From Gammaproteobacteria bacterium (lineage in GTDB: Bacteria > Pseudomonadota > Gammaproteobacteria > GRL18), in the NCBI GenBank assembly GCA_016744995.1, contig JADGDG010000021.1, forward strand, positions 1 through 64,000: a DNA stretch of 64,000 nucleotides, given 5' to 3'. Made by a program: the position numbers and the translations under genes. Positions 27,592 through 38,004 of this stretch are shown here, piece by piece (within the stretch, counting starts at the first letter, position 1; each line of letters opens with the position of its first letter). The notes beneath the pieces are model-generated. The model saw nothing but the letters and a program-made list of their open reading frames with translations. It was not told the DNA's origin and did not search any database.

Positions 27592-28299
27592 TTAAACAGA
27601 AATATTTTTACTATGGCGAATATCCTGCCCTTTAACCAGATAAACTAAATATTCACAAATATTGCATGCATGATCGCCTATCCGTTCCAAAGCTCGAATT
27701 GCCCACAAAACATCCAGTGAACTATTAATTGAGCGAGGATCTTCCATCATATAGGTAATATGCTGACGCATAATGGCTTCATATTCATAGTCGACATTCA
27801 CATCATCTGCAATGACATTGAGTGCTAGTTCTTCGTCACCACGAGCATAGGCATCCAGAGCATCATGGAACATTTTTTGCACATGCTGCGCTAATTGATA
27901 CACTTCATGGTAATTATTTTTTGGCCGGGGATGTTCAGCCAGTTGAGATGCAAACCGAGCCAGACGCTCAGCCTGATCGCCGACACGTTCAATATCACTC
28001 ACCGCCTTAATAACGGTAACAATTAAACGTAAATCACCTGCCGCAGGCTGACGTCGAGCAAGACATTGAGCACTTTCTTCATCAATCAGTTTCTCAAGGG
28101 CATTGACCTGACTGCCTTCTTTATAAACTTCATTGATCAGTTTAGTATCGCCTTCAACTAAAGCAATGGATGCTTTTTCAAGTTGCTGCTCAACCAGCCC
28201 CCCCATAGTTAATAAGTGATTTTTTATTTCATTAAGCTCATCACTGTATTGCTGAGAAATGTGTTTCCCTGTTCTAAAATCATCCATATTTTTGCTCAT
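27592..28299 (-). CDS. phoU: Phosphate signalling regulator PhoU
   Basis: Links the PstSCAB transporter with PhoR and keeps the Pho regulon off when phosphate is plentiful. The 235-residue all-helical protein has two PhoU repeats with the metal-binding E/DxxxD signatures (VSDIERVGDQAERLA; IRALERIGDHACNICEYLVYLV). It is the last gene of pstC-pstA-pstB-phoU, 11 bp after pstB. Confidence 0.96.
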   Translation of the reverse strand: MSKNMDDFRTGKHISQQYSDELNEIKNHLLTMGGLVEQQLEKASIALVEGDTKLINEVYKEGSQVNALEKLIDEESAQCLARRQPAAGDLRLIVTVIKAVSDIERVGDQAERLARFASQLAEHPRPKNNYHEVYQLAQHVQKMFHDALDAYARGDEELALNVIADDVNVDYEYEAIMRQHITYMMEDPRSINSSLDVLWAIRALERIGDHACNICEYLVYLVKGQDIRHSKNISV

Positions 28300-28310
28300 T
28301 ACCTTTAATT

Positions 28311-29081
28311 TTAGCCATACCGGCCAGTAATATAATCTTCTGTTTGCTTTTCACGCGGATTGGTAAAAAGACTTCGAGTATTTGAGAATTCAACCATGGT
28401 GCCCATATTCATGAAAGCAGTATAGTCTGAAACCCGGCCTGCCTGCTGCATATTATGAGTCACAATAATAATAGTATAAGATTGTTTAAGCTCATAAATC
28501 AGTTCTTCAATTTTTAAAGTTGCAGTGGGATCAAGTGCTGATGCAGGTTCATCCAATAACAAAATTTCAGGTTCGATGGCAATAGCTCGGGCAATCACCA
28601 GGCGTTGTTGCTGACCACCGGACAGACCCAGTGCATTTTCATGCAATCTATCTTTGACCTCATCCCATAAAGCAGCATTTCGCAAAGATTTTTCAACCAC
28701 TTCATCCAGCAGCAGACGATTTTTTAAACCCTGTAAACGCAGTCCATATGCAACATTTTCATAAATACTTTTCGGAAAAGGATTAGGTTGTTGAAAAACC
28801 ATGCCGACTTTGCGCCGCAGATCAGCAACATTGACTGACTTGCTGTAAATATCCTGATCATCAATAATAATTTTACCCTGAACATTACAATAACTGATCA
28901 GATCATTCATACGATTAAAACAACGCAATAAGGTTGATTTACCACAGCCACTCGGACCTATAAAAGCAGTCACTTTATTTTTAGGAATTTGCAGGCTAAT
29001 GTTCTGCAAGGCCATTTTCCCTTCATATTTTAAATTGAGATCGGTTATTGAGATCGCAACATCTTCTTTATTGAAATTCAT
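28311..29081 (-). CDS. pstB: Phosphate ABC transporter ATP-binding protein PstB
   Basis: ATPase of the high-affinity phosphate importer. The 256 residues contain Walker [10 protein letters not shown], the Q-loop [17 protein letters not shown], signature LSGGQQQR, Walker [14 protein letters not shown] and the switch His in [20 protein letters not shown]. The C-terminal [10 protein letters not shown] is characteristic of PstB. It lies between pstA and phoU. Confidence 0.97.
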   Translation of the reverse strand: MNFNKEDVAISITDLNLKYEGKMALQNISLQIPKNKVTAFIGPSGCGKSTLLRCFNRMNDLISYCNVQGKIIIDDQDIYSKSVNVADLRRKVGMVFQQPNPFPKSIYENVAYGLRLQGLKNRLLLDEVVEKSLRNAALWDEVKDRLHENALGLSGGQQQRLVIARAIAIEPEILLLDEPASALDPTATLKIEELIYELKQSYTIIIVTHNMQQAGRVSDYTAFMNMGTMVEFSNTRSLFTNPREKQTEDYITGRYG

Positions 29082-29120
29082 TTTTTTATTTTCTTAAACT
29101 AATTTATTTACTGCCTCGTG

Positions 29121-30794
29121 CTAATGAGGTTCAAGCTCTTTATATTTCTCTCTCATGCGGTTGCGGATAATAATTGCAGTAAGATTCAATACAATAATAA
29201 CAAATACGAGTAATAATGCTGTTGCATAGACAAGCGGTCTGGCTGCTTCAACATTAGGACTCTGAAAACCGACGTCATAGATATGGAATCCAAGGTGCAT
29301 AAACTTTCGCTCCAGATGTAAATACGGATAGTCTCCATCCAGTGCCAGAGCAGGTGCTAATTTAACCACGCCTACCAGCATCAGAGGAGCAACTTCACCT
29401 GCAGCACGTGCGACAGCAAGGATCAATCCGGTCATCATTGCCGGACTAACCATGGGCAAAACCGTATGCCAGAGTGTCTCAATTTTAGTAGCTCCAAGAG
29501 CAAGACTGCCTTCACGTATCGCTCCAGGTATACGAGAAAGACCTTCTTCGGTGGTGACGATCACCACCGGCAAAGTCAATAATGCCAGAGTCATTGAGGC
29601 CCATAATAGACCTGGAGTCCCATAAACAGGCGCTGGAGAGGCCTCAGGATAGAACAGATCGTCAATAGAACCACCAATGAAATAAACAAAAAATCCCAGA
29701 CCAAAAATACCATAGACAATAGAAGGAACACCCGCCAGATTATTCACAGCAATGCGAATAATTCTAACCATTATTCCCTGAGATGCATATTCATGCAGAT
29801 AAACAGCCGTTATAACACCCAGCGGCATAACCAGGATACTCATAATAATAACCATCAGGACAGTGCCAAATATTGCTGGGAAAATGCCCCCTTCCGTATT
29901 AGCTTCCCGTGGATCATCACTGATAAAAAGCCATATTTGATGAATATAGTGCCCCAGTTTTTCCAGGATATTCATTGAATTAGGCTTAATAACCTGAACA
30001 ATGTTTTCCATAGAAACTTCAATAATCTGACCAGATGCAATCTGTATCAGAATAGAATCTGATGCCATTATTTTATAGAGCTGTTGTACTTCAGCCTGAT
30101 ATTGACTAAATTTCTGATTGAGTAATTGACGCTGCTCTTCTATATTCGATAAAGTTTCACTCAGCTTACTTGTATCAAACTGTATTTTTTTTTCGTATAA
30201 ACGAAGAGTTTCCAGACGGGTATTAATCGGGCCAAGTTGCTGTTTTAAAAGCTCATTAACCTTTTTCTGTAATTGATGAACTTGTTTCAGGCGTGACTGC
30301 ATTTCCTGATAAAGCGTTTCTGTTTTAATGAACTGCCCATTTTCTTTTATGCCCGTCAATCGCCCATAAAGTTTCCCCCATTCCTTACGTTCTATCACCA
30401 GCAAATCTTTAGGATAATGTTTATTGGCAATATTTTTTTCCAGGATCCAGCGGAAATCCAGCCCATAAATGTCACGATTTCCCTGTTTTAGTAATATGCG
30501 TTTAAGCCATTGTTCTTCTTTGGTTAGTTGAATACCAGCCTCTCTGAGCTGTTGTGCCGGTACAGTTTCTGTTTCACGGATTTCACCCATAATGACTGTT
30601 TTTTTATCACCGTTAAGCAGTTCAGCTTCCATTAAATCTGCAGGCCAGAAATACCCCAGCCCGTTGTAGGCAATCAACGATAATAAGCCAAAGACCATCA
30701 TCAAACTCAAACTAACTGCCGCAGCACTAAGCCATACCCATGGTTCGCCAGTGCCAAAGCAGTCTTTAAGTTGAGTAATGGGATTTTTTATCAT
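29121..30794 (-). CDS. pstA: Phosphate ABC transporter permease PstA (long form)
   Basis: Inner-membrane permease subunit. At 557 residues it is about twice the E. coli length: after an N-terminal membrane helix (about 19-45) there is a roughly 250-residue periplasmic or coiled-coil insert (residues 50-290, with LKQVHQLQKKVNELLKQQL). The conserved permease core follows, with TVLMVIIMSILVMPLGVITAVYLHEYA, VNNLAGVPSIVYGIFGLGFFVYF and the EAA loop ALGATKIETLWHTVLP. Long PstA proteins with such inserts are known in other gammaproteobacteria. Its start overlaps the end of pstC by four bases. Confidence 0.93.
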   Translation of the reverse strand: MIKNPITQLKDCFGTGEPWVWLSAAAVSLSLMMVFGLLSLIAYNGLGYFWPADLMEAELLNGDKKTVIMGEIRETETVPAQQLREAGIQLTKEEQWLKRILLKQGNRDIYGLDFRWILEKNIANKHYPKDLLVIERKEWGKLYGRLTGIKENGQFIKTETLYQEMQSRLKQVHQLQKKVNELLKQQLGPINTRLETLRLYEKKIQFDTSKLSETLSNIEEQRQLLNQKFSQYQAEVQQLYKIMASDSILIQIASGQIIEVSMENIVQVIKPNSMNILEKLGHYIHQIWLFISDDPREANTEGGIFPAIFGTVLMVIIMSILVMPLGVITAVYLHEYASQGIMVRIIRIAVNNLAGVPSIVYGIFGLGFFVYFIGGSIDDLFYPEASPAPVYGTPGLLWASMTLALLTLPVVIVTTEEGLSRIPGAIREGSLALGATKIETLWHTVLPMVSPAMMTGLILAVARAAGEVAPLMLVGVVKLAPALALDGDYPYLHLERKFMHLGFHIYDVGFQSPNVEAARPLVYATALLLVFVIIVLNLTAIIIRNRMREKYKELEPH

Positions 30795-33163
30795 AATTGA
30801 CTGTATTTTTTGCGCAGGTTCTGTCGAATGAGTTCAGCAACCGTATTAAACAGAAAGGTAAAAACAAAAAGCATCAGGGCAGCCAGAAATAATATTCGAT
30901 AGTGACTACTGCCCACTTCTGATTCTGGTACTTCAATGGCAATATTGGCAGAGAGTGTCCTCATTCCCTGAAGAAAGCTGAAATCCATGATGGGTGTATT
31001 ACCAGTTGCCATTAATACAATCATTGTCTCACCAATCGCACGACCAAAACCTATCATCACCGCAGAAAAAATGGCCGGACTAGCGGTTAGAATCACCACC
31101 CGAATAAGGGTTTGCCAACGTGTCGCTCCAAGCGCTAATGAGCCCAGAGTCAAATGTTTCGGGACATTAAAAACCGCATCCTCGGTAATGGAAAAAATCG
31201 TTGGTATTACTGCAAAACCCATGGCAATTCCAATGACAATTGAATTTCTCTGGTTGAAACCAAGTCCCAGCTTATTGTTAAGCCAGCTTTGCATATCACC
31301 ATCAAAGAAAGCAGCTTCAATAGGCAATGATAAAGCAAATGATATCCAGATCATCAGCACCAAAAATGGGATAAGAATAAAGCCTTCCCAACCCTCTGGT
31401 ATCGCCTGCCGTATTTTTTCAGGCAAAAGTTGCCATAGCAAGGCAAAAAGTAAAATCGACACCGGTAAAACAAAGACCAGACTAAAGACTGCAGGCAGAT
31501 TATCTTCAACCAGAGGAGCCAGCCACAATCCTGCAAGAAAGCCTAAAATAACAGTCGGTAAGGCCTCCATTATTTCGATAGAAGGCTTGACAATGCCCCT
31601 GGCAGCAGGAGTCATAAAATAAGCTGTATAAACAGCCCCCATTATAGCGATAGGAATGGCAAATAACATGGCATAAAAAGCGGCTTTAAAAGTACCAAAT
31701 GCCAGAGGTGTTAAACTGAATTTAGGTTCGAAATCGCTACTGGCTGATGATGACTGCCAAGTATATTCAGCCTGAGGATGACTTTCATACCACACTTTCT
31801 GCCATAGTGAATGCCAGGAGATCTCTGGATATTCATTGCTCACTGACCAGAACATAGCTTTGTCCTGGGCATCAAGTGTCAGTAAAAAATTGGCCCTTGG
31901 TGCCAGAGCCAATTGTGTTCCTTGAGTAGTTGAAACCTGCTGGATAAGCAGTGTTTTTTCAGCAGTGCTATGATAAAGACCCATAACACCTTGCTTATCC
32001 AGAGCAATAAAGCCTTTGCGCTGCATTTCCGGAACAATCTGGATAATTGCAGCCTGTTGATTATTAAATTCACGCACAAACTTTAATTGGTAACCAATAT
32101 CCTCAAGATTGACAGGAAACCATTGAGAAATTCGACCGCTATCCTGGCCCACCAGAATAGATATCCCCCCCGTTAAAAAACTCACGTAGGTCACCGGATT
32201 TGATGCTTCAGCTAAAACTACCTGTTGAGTTAATTTCGCTGGGCTGTCGTCAATGAGAGATTTTTTATTTAATAACTTCTCTATCAAAAACCTCTCTATC
32301 AAAAAAAAGTCCACCATACTACGCCCGGAAATATCCTGATAAAAAACAAAAAGACGACGCTGATCCTTACTCAATAGAAGTTGTTGGATACCTTTATCAG
32401 GTTGATGAAGATTTAAAGGAATTTCAAAATCAAACCTTTTTGAGGATATTTCATTATCATATAAAGGACTATCTTTAACAAAACGGCTCATTAAAAGACG
32501 TTTGTCCTGGGTAAGTGCAATAATAGTTGCTTCATCTTTATTTTGTTCAAAAGCAACTTTTATGAGCGCCTGTCCAGAGGGATCAATTTTTAATGGTTTT
32601 TCACCCATAGGGAAAGTAATTTGAGGTGTGATTAAGCGTTTGTTTCCAGGAAAAGAAATCAGATATTCATGCCTGGCGACAACTAAAGAACCATTACTCA
32701 GTCCATAAACAATCCCTCGATCCTCAGCATCAGAAGCATAAAAACTACTGATCTGCTCTCCTTGAGGAATACTGATCTGAAACTTTTTCTTTATCCTGCC
32801 TGTTGGAGTGTCAAAAAATGAAATCTGACCTGAATGATCAAATTTTGCGGCAATTTCACCCTGTTCTTCAATCGTATAGTAGCTTTTTCCGATAGATAGT
32901 CTGGAATCAATTGAATATTCAGCAATTTTTTCAATCTCAGCTCCATTGAGTAAGGGGAGTGCTTCATAAATCAGATAGAAAAAAATCAATACAATTGCAA
33001 CAATCACTGAATTTCCACCCAGAGTGATGCTGTATTGAGCCAGTTTATCTTTGAAAACTCTGGTTTTCCAGGATGTGAGTTTCCAGCAGCGCACTTTCCC
33101 AGACTTTTCATCTGGAAGCAAATCACTGCTATCAGGTTGTATATTCGTCGATGTTTGCTTCAT
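30791..33163 (-). CDS. pstC: Phosphate ABC transporter permease PstC (long form)
   Basis: A 790-residue permease. A membrane helix at about 45-70 (GGNSVIVAIVLIFFYLIYEA) is followed by a large periplasmic region (about 75-480) with beta-propeller-like strands, and then the permease core (LAFGTFKAAFYAMLFAIPIA, EALPTVILGFLAGLWLAP, EAA loop ALGATRWQTLIRVVIL, IGFGRAIGETMIVLMATGN). The insert parallels that in PstA, suggesting the two extra domains meet in the periplasm. It is the first gene of the operon, behind a Pho box at 33249-33266. Confidence 0.93.
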   Translation of the reverse strand: MKQTSTNIQPDSSDLLPDEKSGKVRCWKLTSWKTRVFKDKLAQYSITLGGNSVIVAIVLIFFYLIYEALPLLNGAEIEKIAEYSIDSRLSIGKSYYTIEEQGEIAAKFDHSGQISFFDTPTGRIKKKFQISIPQGEQISSFYASDAEDRGIVYGLSNGSLVVARHEYLISFPGNKRLITPQITFPMGEKPLKIDPSGQALIKVAFEQNKDEATIIALTQDKRLLMSRFVKDSPLYDNEISSKRFDFEIPLNLHQPDKGIQQLLLSKDQRRLFVFYQDISGRSMVDFFLIERFLIEKLLNKKSLIDDSPAKLTQQVVLAEASNPVTYVSFLTGGISILVGQDSGRISQWFPVNLEDIGYQLKFVREFNNQQAAIIQIVPEMQRKGFIALDKQGVMGLYHSTAEKTLLIQQVSTTQGTQLALAPRANFLLTLDAQDKAMFWSVSNEYPEISWHSLWQKVWYESHPQAEYTWQSSSASSDFEPKFSLTPLAFGTFKAAFYAMLFAIPIAIMGAVYTAYFMTPAARGIVKPSIEIMEALPTVILGFLAGLWLAPLVEDNLPAVFSLVFVLPVSILLFALLWQLLPEKIRQAIPEGWEGFILIPFLVLMIWISFALSLPIEAAFFDGDMQSWLNNKLGLGFNQRNSIVIGIAMGFAVIPTIFSITEDAVFNVPKHLTLGSLALGATRWQTLIRVVILTASPAIFSAVMIGFGRAIGETMIVLMATGNTPIMDFSFLQGMRTLSANIAIEVPESEVGSSHYRILFLAALMLFVFTFLFNTVAELIRQNLRKKYSQL

Positions 33164-33232
33164 GTAAAGTGAGTCATTTAATAAACAGGTGCTTCAGCAA
33201 AATGAATTACTGCACATTCTACAGCATCCTGT

Positions 33233-33266
33233 AGTATATTGTTCTTATATGACAACTGTATGACAA
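33233..33266 (-). promoter_or_regulatory. Pho box and -10 of the pstCAB-phoU operon
   Basis: On the minus strand two TTGTCAT half-sites (33260-33266 and 33249-33255) are 11 bp apart, the PhoB half-site period, and a TATACT -10 (33233-33238) follows exactly 10 bp later. This is the standard architecture of a PhoB-activated promoter. It lies about 70 bp before the pstC start codon. Confidence 0.85.
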
Positions 33267-33390
33267 TTGATGAAGCGCCTGGCTTTTTTGGAAGCCTAAG
33301 ATTAAGCGTTATAAAAGAAAATAAACCAGAAAGAAGCACTTCCAATCATGAATAATTTTCTTTTGGTCCTCTAACCTCAGTCTTTAGCAC

Positions 33391-34521
33391 TTATTGATGA
33401 GCGCAAAGAAGTGACTTATTTGATTCCCCATTTTTTGACATGCTCTCAAGAGCTTCCAGAACATGAAGGCTGGCTCCTTCCATCTTCTCTAGAGAATTTA
33501 ATGCCTGACTAACATCATTATTATGTAAATGATGTAAAGCATCAATACCAGCCTGATGTACGAGTGTATGAGGTTGCTCAATATCTCTATAACCTGGTAA
33601 TTGGGAAAAACACTGCATTCCATCCCCCTCATAGTACCATTTGCCTAGCCGGCATTGTTTATGATCAGAAAAATCTGCCTCTGTTTTGCTGCTCATATTC
33701 ATAAACACTTTGTAAATATCAAATTTATAAACCAAATGATCAAGTTTGGCCAGTTCACAGAAACTTCTCAGAGCTGAAGCCGAAATAGTGCCTTCCATCT
33801 GTTGTGATAAATCAAGCAGACTATGCATACTGGAAACCGCTTCATCACCATTGATACCAAAGTTTTCAGATTCATCCGCAACAACCTCCATCTGCTTTCG
33901 GGCTGTTTCTGTATCTGATTGAATCACGTTGACAAGTGATGAGATTTCATTGGTTGCAATGCTGGCTCTTTCAGCCAGGGAACGAACTTCATCAGCAACC
34001 ACAGCAAAGCCTCGCCCCTGCTCTCCTGCCCGCGCCGCTTCAATCGCAGCATTGAGCGCCAATAAATTAGTTTGCTCAGAGATATCTCTAATGACTTTAA
34101 CAAAACCGCCAATGTTATCCGCATGTTTATTGAGTCCATTCACGGCCTCAGAGTTTGTTTTTGTGTCTCCGGACATTTTATGCAGACTGCTGGCAATCTT
34201 ATTAATATTGTCTCGTGTTGTTATTGAGACTTCAGCAGCTTGTATAGCCACTGATTTTTCATCTTTCAGAGTAATAGCCATAGTATTGAGCGACACCTGA
34301 AAATCTGCCAGCGATTGGCCAAAGGTCTTGAAGTTATTAAAAAGCCCCTGAGACAAAAGAAGCTGATTTTCATCCTGATGCAGTTGTTGCTCTAAAGCTT
34401 TATTTTTTAATTTTTCTTCCCTTAGCTCTATTTCAATTGCACTATAGTTTGTTTTTAGTGCTGCCAACTCTTCCTGAGTTTCTTGATGCTGTTGTTGTTT
34501 TTGTCTGGAAAAAATAAACAC
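33391..34521 (-). CDS. Soluble chemoreceptor with C-terminal CZB zinc-binding domain
   Basis: A 376-residue methyl-accepting-type protein without membrane segments. A coiled coil (about 5-60) leads into the signalling hairpin, with its tip [40 protein letters not shown] (given as a motif across residues about 145-185). The C-terminal region (about 250-365) has the CZB pattern: [27 protein letters not shown], and HTLVHQAG, supplying three His and one Cys that bind zinc in characterised CZB receptors. The receptor hairpin is short. It lies between the pst operon and phoBR-pstS, with its own sigma70 promoter at 34630-34658. Confidence 0.9.
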   Translation of the reverse strand: MFIFSRQKQQQHQETQEELAALKTNYSAIEIELREEKLKNKALEQQLHQDENQLLLSQGLFNNFKTFGQSLADFQVSLNTMAITLKDEKSVAIQAAEVSITTRDNINKIASSLHKMSGDTKTNSEAVNGLNKHADNIGGFVKVIRDISEQTNLLALNAAIEAARAGEQGRGFAVVADEVRSLAERASIATNEISSLVNVIQSDTETARKQMEVVADESENFGINGDEAVSSMHSLLDLSQQMEGTISASALRSFCELAKLDHLVYKFDIYKVFMNMSSKTEADFSDHKQCRLGKWYYEGDGMQCFSQLPGYRDIEQPHTLVHQAGIDALHHLHNNDVSQALNSLEKMEGASLHVLEALESMSKNGESNKSLLCAHQ

Positions 34522-34629
34522 AATAATACCGCCTGGCTTATTAAATAAAAAGTTAAAGTAAATAGTTTTAACAGTGACTTCCCTGACGATCTGTTCTTCT
34601 AATACACAATAGATTAATATTAGTATTTT

Positions 34630-34658
34630 ATTATATACAATATATCGACCGTTGACAA
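34630..34658 (-). promoter_or_regulatory. sigma70 promoter of the chemoreceptor gene
   Basis: On the minus strand TTGTCA (34653-34658) and a perfect TATAAT (34630-34635) are separated by 17 bp. The promoter is directly downstream of pstS and about 110 bp before the chemoreceptor start. No Pho box overlaps it, so the receptor may be expressed independently of phosphate. Confidence 0.7.
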
Positions 34659-34687
34659 AAAAACTTTAATTTTAAAGTCTAAAAGTA

Positions 34688-35692
34688 TTATTCTATCATT
34701 TGTAAGGCGTTATTAAGCACTTGGGCTGGCAGGGGGACATAACCGTCCTTAAGGACAACATTTTGACCCTGTTGTGACAGTATCATTTTGATAAATTCTT
34801 TTTCTAAAGGCTGTAAAGATTGGTTGGGGGTTTTATTGACATAAACATATAAGTATCTGGATAGGGGATATTGACCTGATGACGCAGTTTCAAGGGTTGC
34901 AAGTATAAATGGCCTGCCTTCTTTTTTAGATAAAGGCACGGTTTTGACACCCGATGTTTTGTAGCCAAAACCAGAGTATCCGATACCGTTAATTGATGTC
35001 GCAATTGCTTGCACAACCGATGCAGAACCCGGTTGTTCATTAACATTATTTTTATAATCACCCTGACATAAAGCTGTTTTTTTAAAATACCCATAGGTAC
35101 CGGAAACTGAATTACGGCCGTATAACTGCATGCCCTTTGAAGTCCAGCTTCCGGTTAATCCCATATCACTCCATTGCGTAATATTTTTTTTATTACCACA
35201 CTTTCGAGTTGAAGAAAATATGGCGTCAAGCTGAACTAAGGTGATCCCTTTAATCGGATTATCTTTATTGACATAAACAGCTAAAGCATCAATGGCAACA
35301 GGGATTGCAGTGGGTTTATAGGAATATTTATCTTCAAATGCTGCCAGTTCTTTCAACTTCATTTTCCGACTCATGGGGCCAATAGTTGAAGTGCCTTCAG
35401 TAAGAGCCGGGGGAGCTGTTGATGATCCAGATGCCTGAATTTGAATATTGACATTAGGATACAGACGTTTATATTCTTCTGCCCAAAGAGTCATAAGATT
35501 GGCAAGGGTGTCTGAACCGACACTGGTTAAATTTCCCGATACACCACTGACTTTATTATAATCAGGAATATGAGTATCAATAACTGGAGGATCCATTGCT
35601 GAGATGCATGTACTAAGAAAACTCATAAGGATACATAAGAGTCCTTTGAGTATTATTTTTTCAAATTTTAAACCAACTATAATAAGCACCAA
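34688..35692 (-). CDS. pstS: Phosphate-binding protein PstS
   Basis: Periplasmic phosphate receptor of the Pst importer. The sequence after the signal region has [20 protein letters not shown], the phosphate loop [37 protein letters not shown] and a final YVPLPAQVL. The total is 334 residues; the N-terminal segment [20 protein letters not shown] is a signal peptide, and the first residues may be overextended because translation could start at a codon nearer to it. The gene lies 4 bp after phoR, so the transporter's receptor is expressed with the regulators rather than with pstCAB. Confidence 0.92.
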   Translation of the reverse strand: MVLIIVGLKFEKIILKGLLCILMSFLSTCISAMDPPVIDTHIPDYNKVSGVSGNLTSVGSDTLANLMTLWAEEYKRLYPNVNIQIQASGSSTAPPALTEGTSTIGPMSRKMKLKELAAFEDKYSYKPTAIPVAIDALAVYVNKDNPIKGITLVQLDAIFSSTRKCGNKKNITQWSDMGLTGSWTSKGMQLYGRNSVSGTYGYFKKTALCQGDYKNNVNEQPGSASVVQAIATSINGIGYSGFGYKTSGVKTVPLSKKEGRPFILATLETASSGQYPLSRYLYVYVNKTPNQSLQPLEKEFIKMILSQQGQNVVLKDGYVPLPAQVLNNALQMIE

Positions 35693-35696
35693 AAGC

Positions 35697-37031
35697 CTAT
35701 TTCATCATTTTTTGTAAAAATTCACAGCGAAATGTAGACCCCAGTCCTAACCGACTATCAATGATAAGTTTACCCTGATGATGAGTGATGACATGCTTAA
35801 CAATTGCCAGCCCAAGTCCCGTTCCTCCCGTATCTCTGGAACGACCGACATCAACACGGTAAAAACGCTCAGTTAATCGTTCGACATGATGTTCAGCGAT
35901 ACCATCCCCATCATCCTGTACCTCAAAACAGCCTTGCTTATTTGCATCAATAAACCATTTTATATTGATCAGCCCCCCTTCTGGAGTATATCGAATGGCA
36001 TTACTCACCAGGTTTGAAAAGGCACTTTGCAACTCATTTCTGTCACCCTTAAGCCATTTTAATCCAGAACTCTCTGCTGTAATACTATGTCTGCCATGAC
36101 TTAAAACAAGTGCCTCTTTTTTCAGCATCATGATAAGTGCATCCATATCGATAAAATCATTCTTTAAGACTCGCTGCTCATTACCTTCAATTGTAGACAA
36201 CAGCAGTAGATCCTCAACAATATGACACATACGATGTGACTGCTGCTGCATCAGGTGAATTGAGTTTGTATACACTGGTTCATCTTTAAGATGATCTTCC
36301 AGAGTTTCCAGATAGCCTGAAATAACTGTTAAAGGTGTTCTCAATTCATGGGAAACATTGGCAACAAAATCCCGACGCATAGTTTTTAGCTTTTGGATAC
36401 TAGTCACATCACGGGCAATTAATAAATATTTATTACCATAGGGGATCAGCCGGATTGATAATATTCTTTTATTATCAGGTGAAGGAAGTTCCAGGGTTTT
36501 CTGACTACTACCCATATCATCAAGTTTTGCATCAGCCTTGTTTTTACTGCTCTGCTTTTCAATAAAGGCCAATAAGCTTGGGCTACGGATCAAATTGGTA
36601 AACGGTTGACCGATATCCTGTTTTTTCTTTAAATCAAAATAGTTTTCACACTTTGAATTAAACCACTCTATTTCCCAATTTCGTCCCAGGATCAGAGTTG
36701 CATCCGGCATTGCTTCTGTTGATTCTTTATAACGGTTCAGGACAACCAGCAATTTTTCCTGACGGTGGCGGTTATGGCGCTGTATGCGATAAAGGTGGCG
36801 AAAAACATCCCCCCAGAATCCGCCTGCATCGGGCGGCATATCCAGCTCATTTTTTGACAACCAGAAGATCAGGCGAGTTAATTGTCTCAGATGCCAGAAA
36901 ATATAGGCCAGCAAACCAAGAGAAAAAAGAAACCAGGGATTGCCTGTTGCATAGCCCAAAAGGAGCAGACCTATAAGCCCCAGAGACATCCAGAAAATTT
37001 CATTGAAAAAATAGTAATTATCCTGGCTCAT
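35697..37031 (-). CDS. phoR: Phosphate regulon sensor kinase PhoR
   Basis: A 444-residue membrane histidine kinase. Two close N-terminal membrane helices (about 10-50) are followed by a basic linker, a PAS domain (about 95-210, [20 protein letters not shown]), the H-box [21 protein letters not shown]-box [14 protein letters not shown], and G boxes DDGDGIAE and [13 protein letters not shown]. It lacks a periplasmic sensing domain, as in E. coli PhoR, which is controlled through PhoU and PstB. The gene follows phoB by 10 bp. Confidence 0.95.
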   Translation of the reverse strand: MSQDNYYFFNEIFWMSLGLIGLLLLGYATGNPWFLFSLGLLAYIFWHLRQLTRLIFWLSKNELDMPPDAGGFWGDVFRHLYRIQRHNRHRQEKLLVVLNRYKESTEAMPDATLILGRNWEIEWFNSKCENYFDLKKKQDIGQPFTNLIRSPSLLAFIEKQSSKNKADAKLDDMGSSQKTLELPSPDNKRILSIRLIPYGNKYLLIARDVTSIQKLKTMRRDFVANVSHELRTPLTVISGYLETLEDHLKDEPVYTNSIHLMQQQSHRMCHIVEDLLLLSTIEGNEQRVLKNDFIDMDALIMMLKKEALVLSHGRHSITAESSGLKWLKGDRNELQSAFSNLVSNAIRYTPEGGLINIKWFIDANKQGCFEVQDDGDGIAEHHVERLTERFYRVDVGRSRDTGGTGLGLAIVKHVITHHQGKLIIDSRLGLGSTFRCEFLQKMMK

Positions 37032-37040
37032 TCTATTGGC

Positions 37041-37739
37041 TTACTCTGTTGAGAAGCGGTATCCCGCTCCACGTACAGTCTGAATAAGGTGTTCTACATT
37101 AAATTCAGTTAATACTTTTCTTAAACGCCTGATATGCACATCAACCGTTCGTTCTTCAATGTAAACATCACCACCCCAGACACGATCTAATAATTGGCTT
37201 CGACTATAGACTCGCTCCGAGTGAGTCATAAAAAAGTACAATAATTTATATTCAGTCGGACCCAGCTCAAAGGGTTTCCCCGTAACGAAAAGACGGTGTT
37301 TTTCAGTATCCATGCGAATACCACCCAAATCAAGAATTCCATCCTGCTCCGGTGCAACTCGCCTTAATACTGCTTTAATACGAGCCATTAATTCTCTGGG
37401 AGAAAACGGCTTGGTTACATAATCATCCGCACCAGCATCCAGCCCCCGAATCCGATCATTTTCTTCACCGCGGGCAGTAAGCATAATAATGGGAATTTCT
37501 TTGCTGCTGTCATGTTTTTTCAGTCGCTGGGCCAGTTCAAGCCCACTGATACCCGGCAGCATCCAATCCAGCAAAATCAAATCAGGCTGTTCATTCATGA
37601 TCATAACCTGAGCCTGCTCAGCATCTTCAGCTTCAAGTAAGAGGTAATCACTCTTAAAAAAAGCAAATTTCATCATTTCACGAATGGCAATCTCATCTTC
37701 AACCAGCAAGATCTTCTTTTGCGACATACCTGCTCCCAT
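37041..37739 (-). CDS. phoB: Phosphate regulon response regulator PhoB
   Basis: A transcription activator of 232 residues. The receiver has VEDEIAIRE, phospho-Asp in LILLDWMLPGISG and Lys in DDYVTKPFSPRELMARI. The C-terminal OmpR-type winged helix has ELGPTEYKLLYFFMTHSERVYSRSQLLDRVWG, EERTVDVHIRRLRK and TVRGAGYRF. A Pho box just upstream indicates autoregulation. The start shown includes Met-Gly-Ala-Gly before MSQKKILLVEDE; the inner ATG (37727) is equally likely. Confidence 0.96.
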   Translation of the reverse strand: MGAGMSQKKILLVEDEIAIREMMKFAFFKSDYLLLEAEDAEQAQVMIMNEQPDLILLDWMLPGISGLELAQRLKKHDSSKEIPIIMLTARGEENDRIRGLDAGADDYVTKPFSPRELMARIKAVLRRVAPEQDGILDLGGIRMDTEKHRLFVTGKPFELGPTEYKLLYFFMTHSERVYSRSQLLDRVWGGDVYIEERTVDVHIRRLRKVLTEFNVEHLIQTVRGAGYRFSTE

Positions 37740-37764
37740 AACGGCATTTTATCTTATCACTAAT

Positions 37765-37798
37765 ATTACACACTATAATTATGACATTTATATGACAA
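37765..37798 (-). promoter_or_regulatory. Pho box and -10 of phoBR-pstS
   Basis: On the minus strand TTGTCAT (37792-37798) and ATGTCAT (37781-37787) are 11 bp apart, followed after 10 bp by TGTAAT (37765-37770) as -10. The layout is the same as at pstC, so both operons should respond to PhoB. Confidence 0.8.
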
Positions 37799-37936
37799 TT
37801 AGGTAATCAATCAGTACAAATAAGACAATAGTTACTTTTTTATTTCATCAAGTTGAAAGGATATTACTGCAATCAACCTAAGCATTTATTCAAACGCCTC
37901 CCTTCTTTTTTTCTTGATTTAACAATCCAGAGCAAT

Positions 37937-37972
37937 AAAAAAGCTGGTTACATTTCTGTATACCAGCTTTTT
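37937..37972 (-). terminator. Rho-independent terminator after apbC
   Basis: AAAAAAGCTGGT (37937-37948) and ACCAGCTTTTT (37962-37972) form a stem with A/T tails on both sides. On the minus strand the hairpin ends in a U-run 30-70 bp after the apbC stop. It could also stop transcription from the other direction. Confidence 0.85.
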
Positions 37973-38004
37973 AACTCAGCTTCTATGATAAGTGAATGGC
38001 TTAA

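Noticed and set aside
30987-31622. Plus-strand ORF of 211 codons inside pstC
   Set aside because: Shadow of pstC; composition and lack of a recognisable fold or ribosome site argue against a gene.
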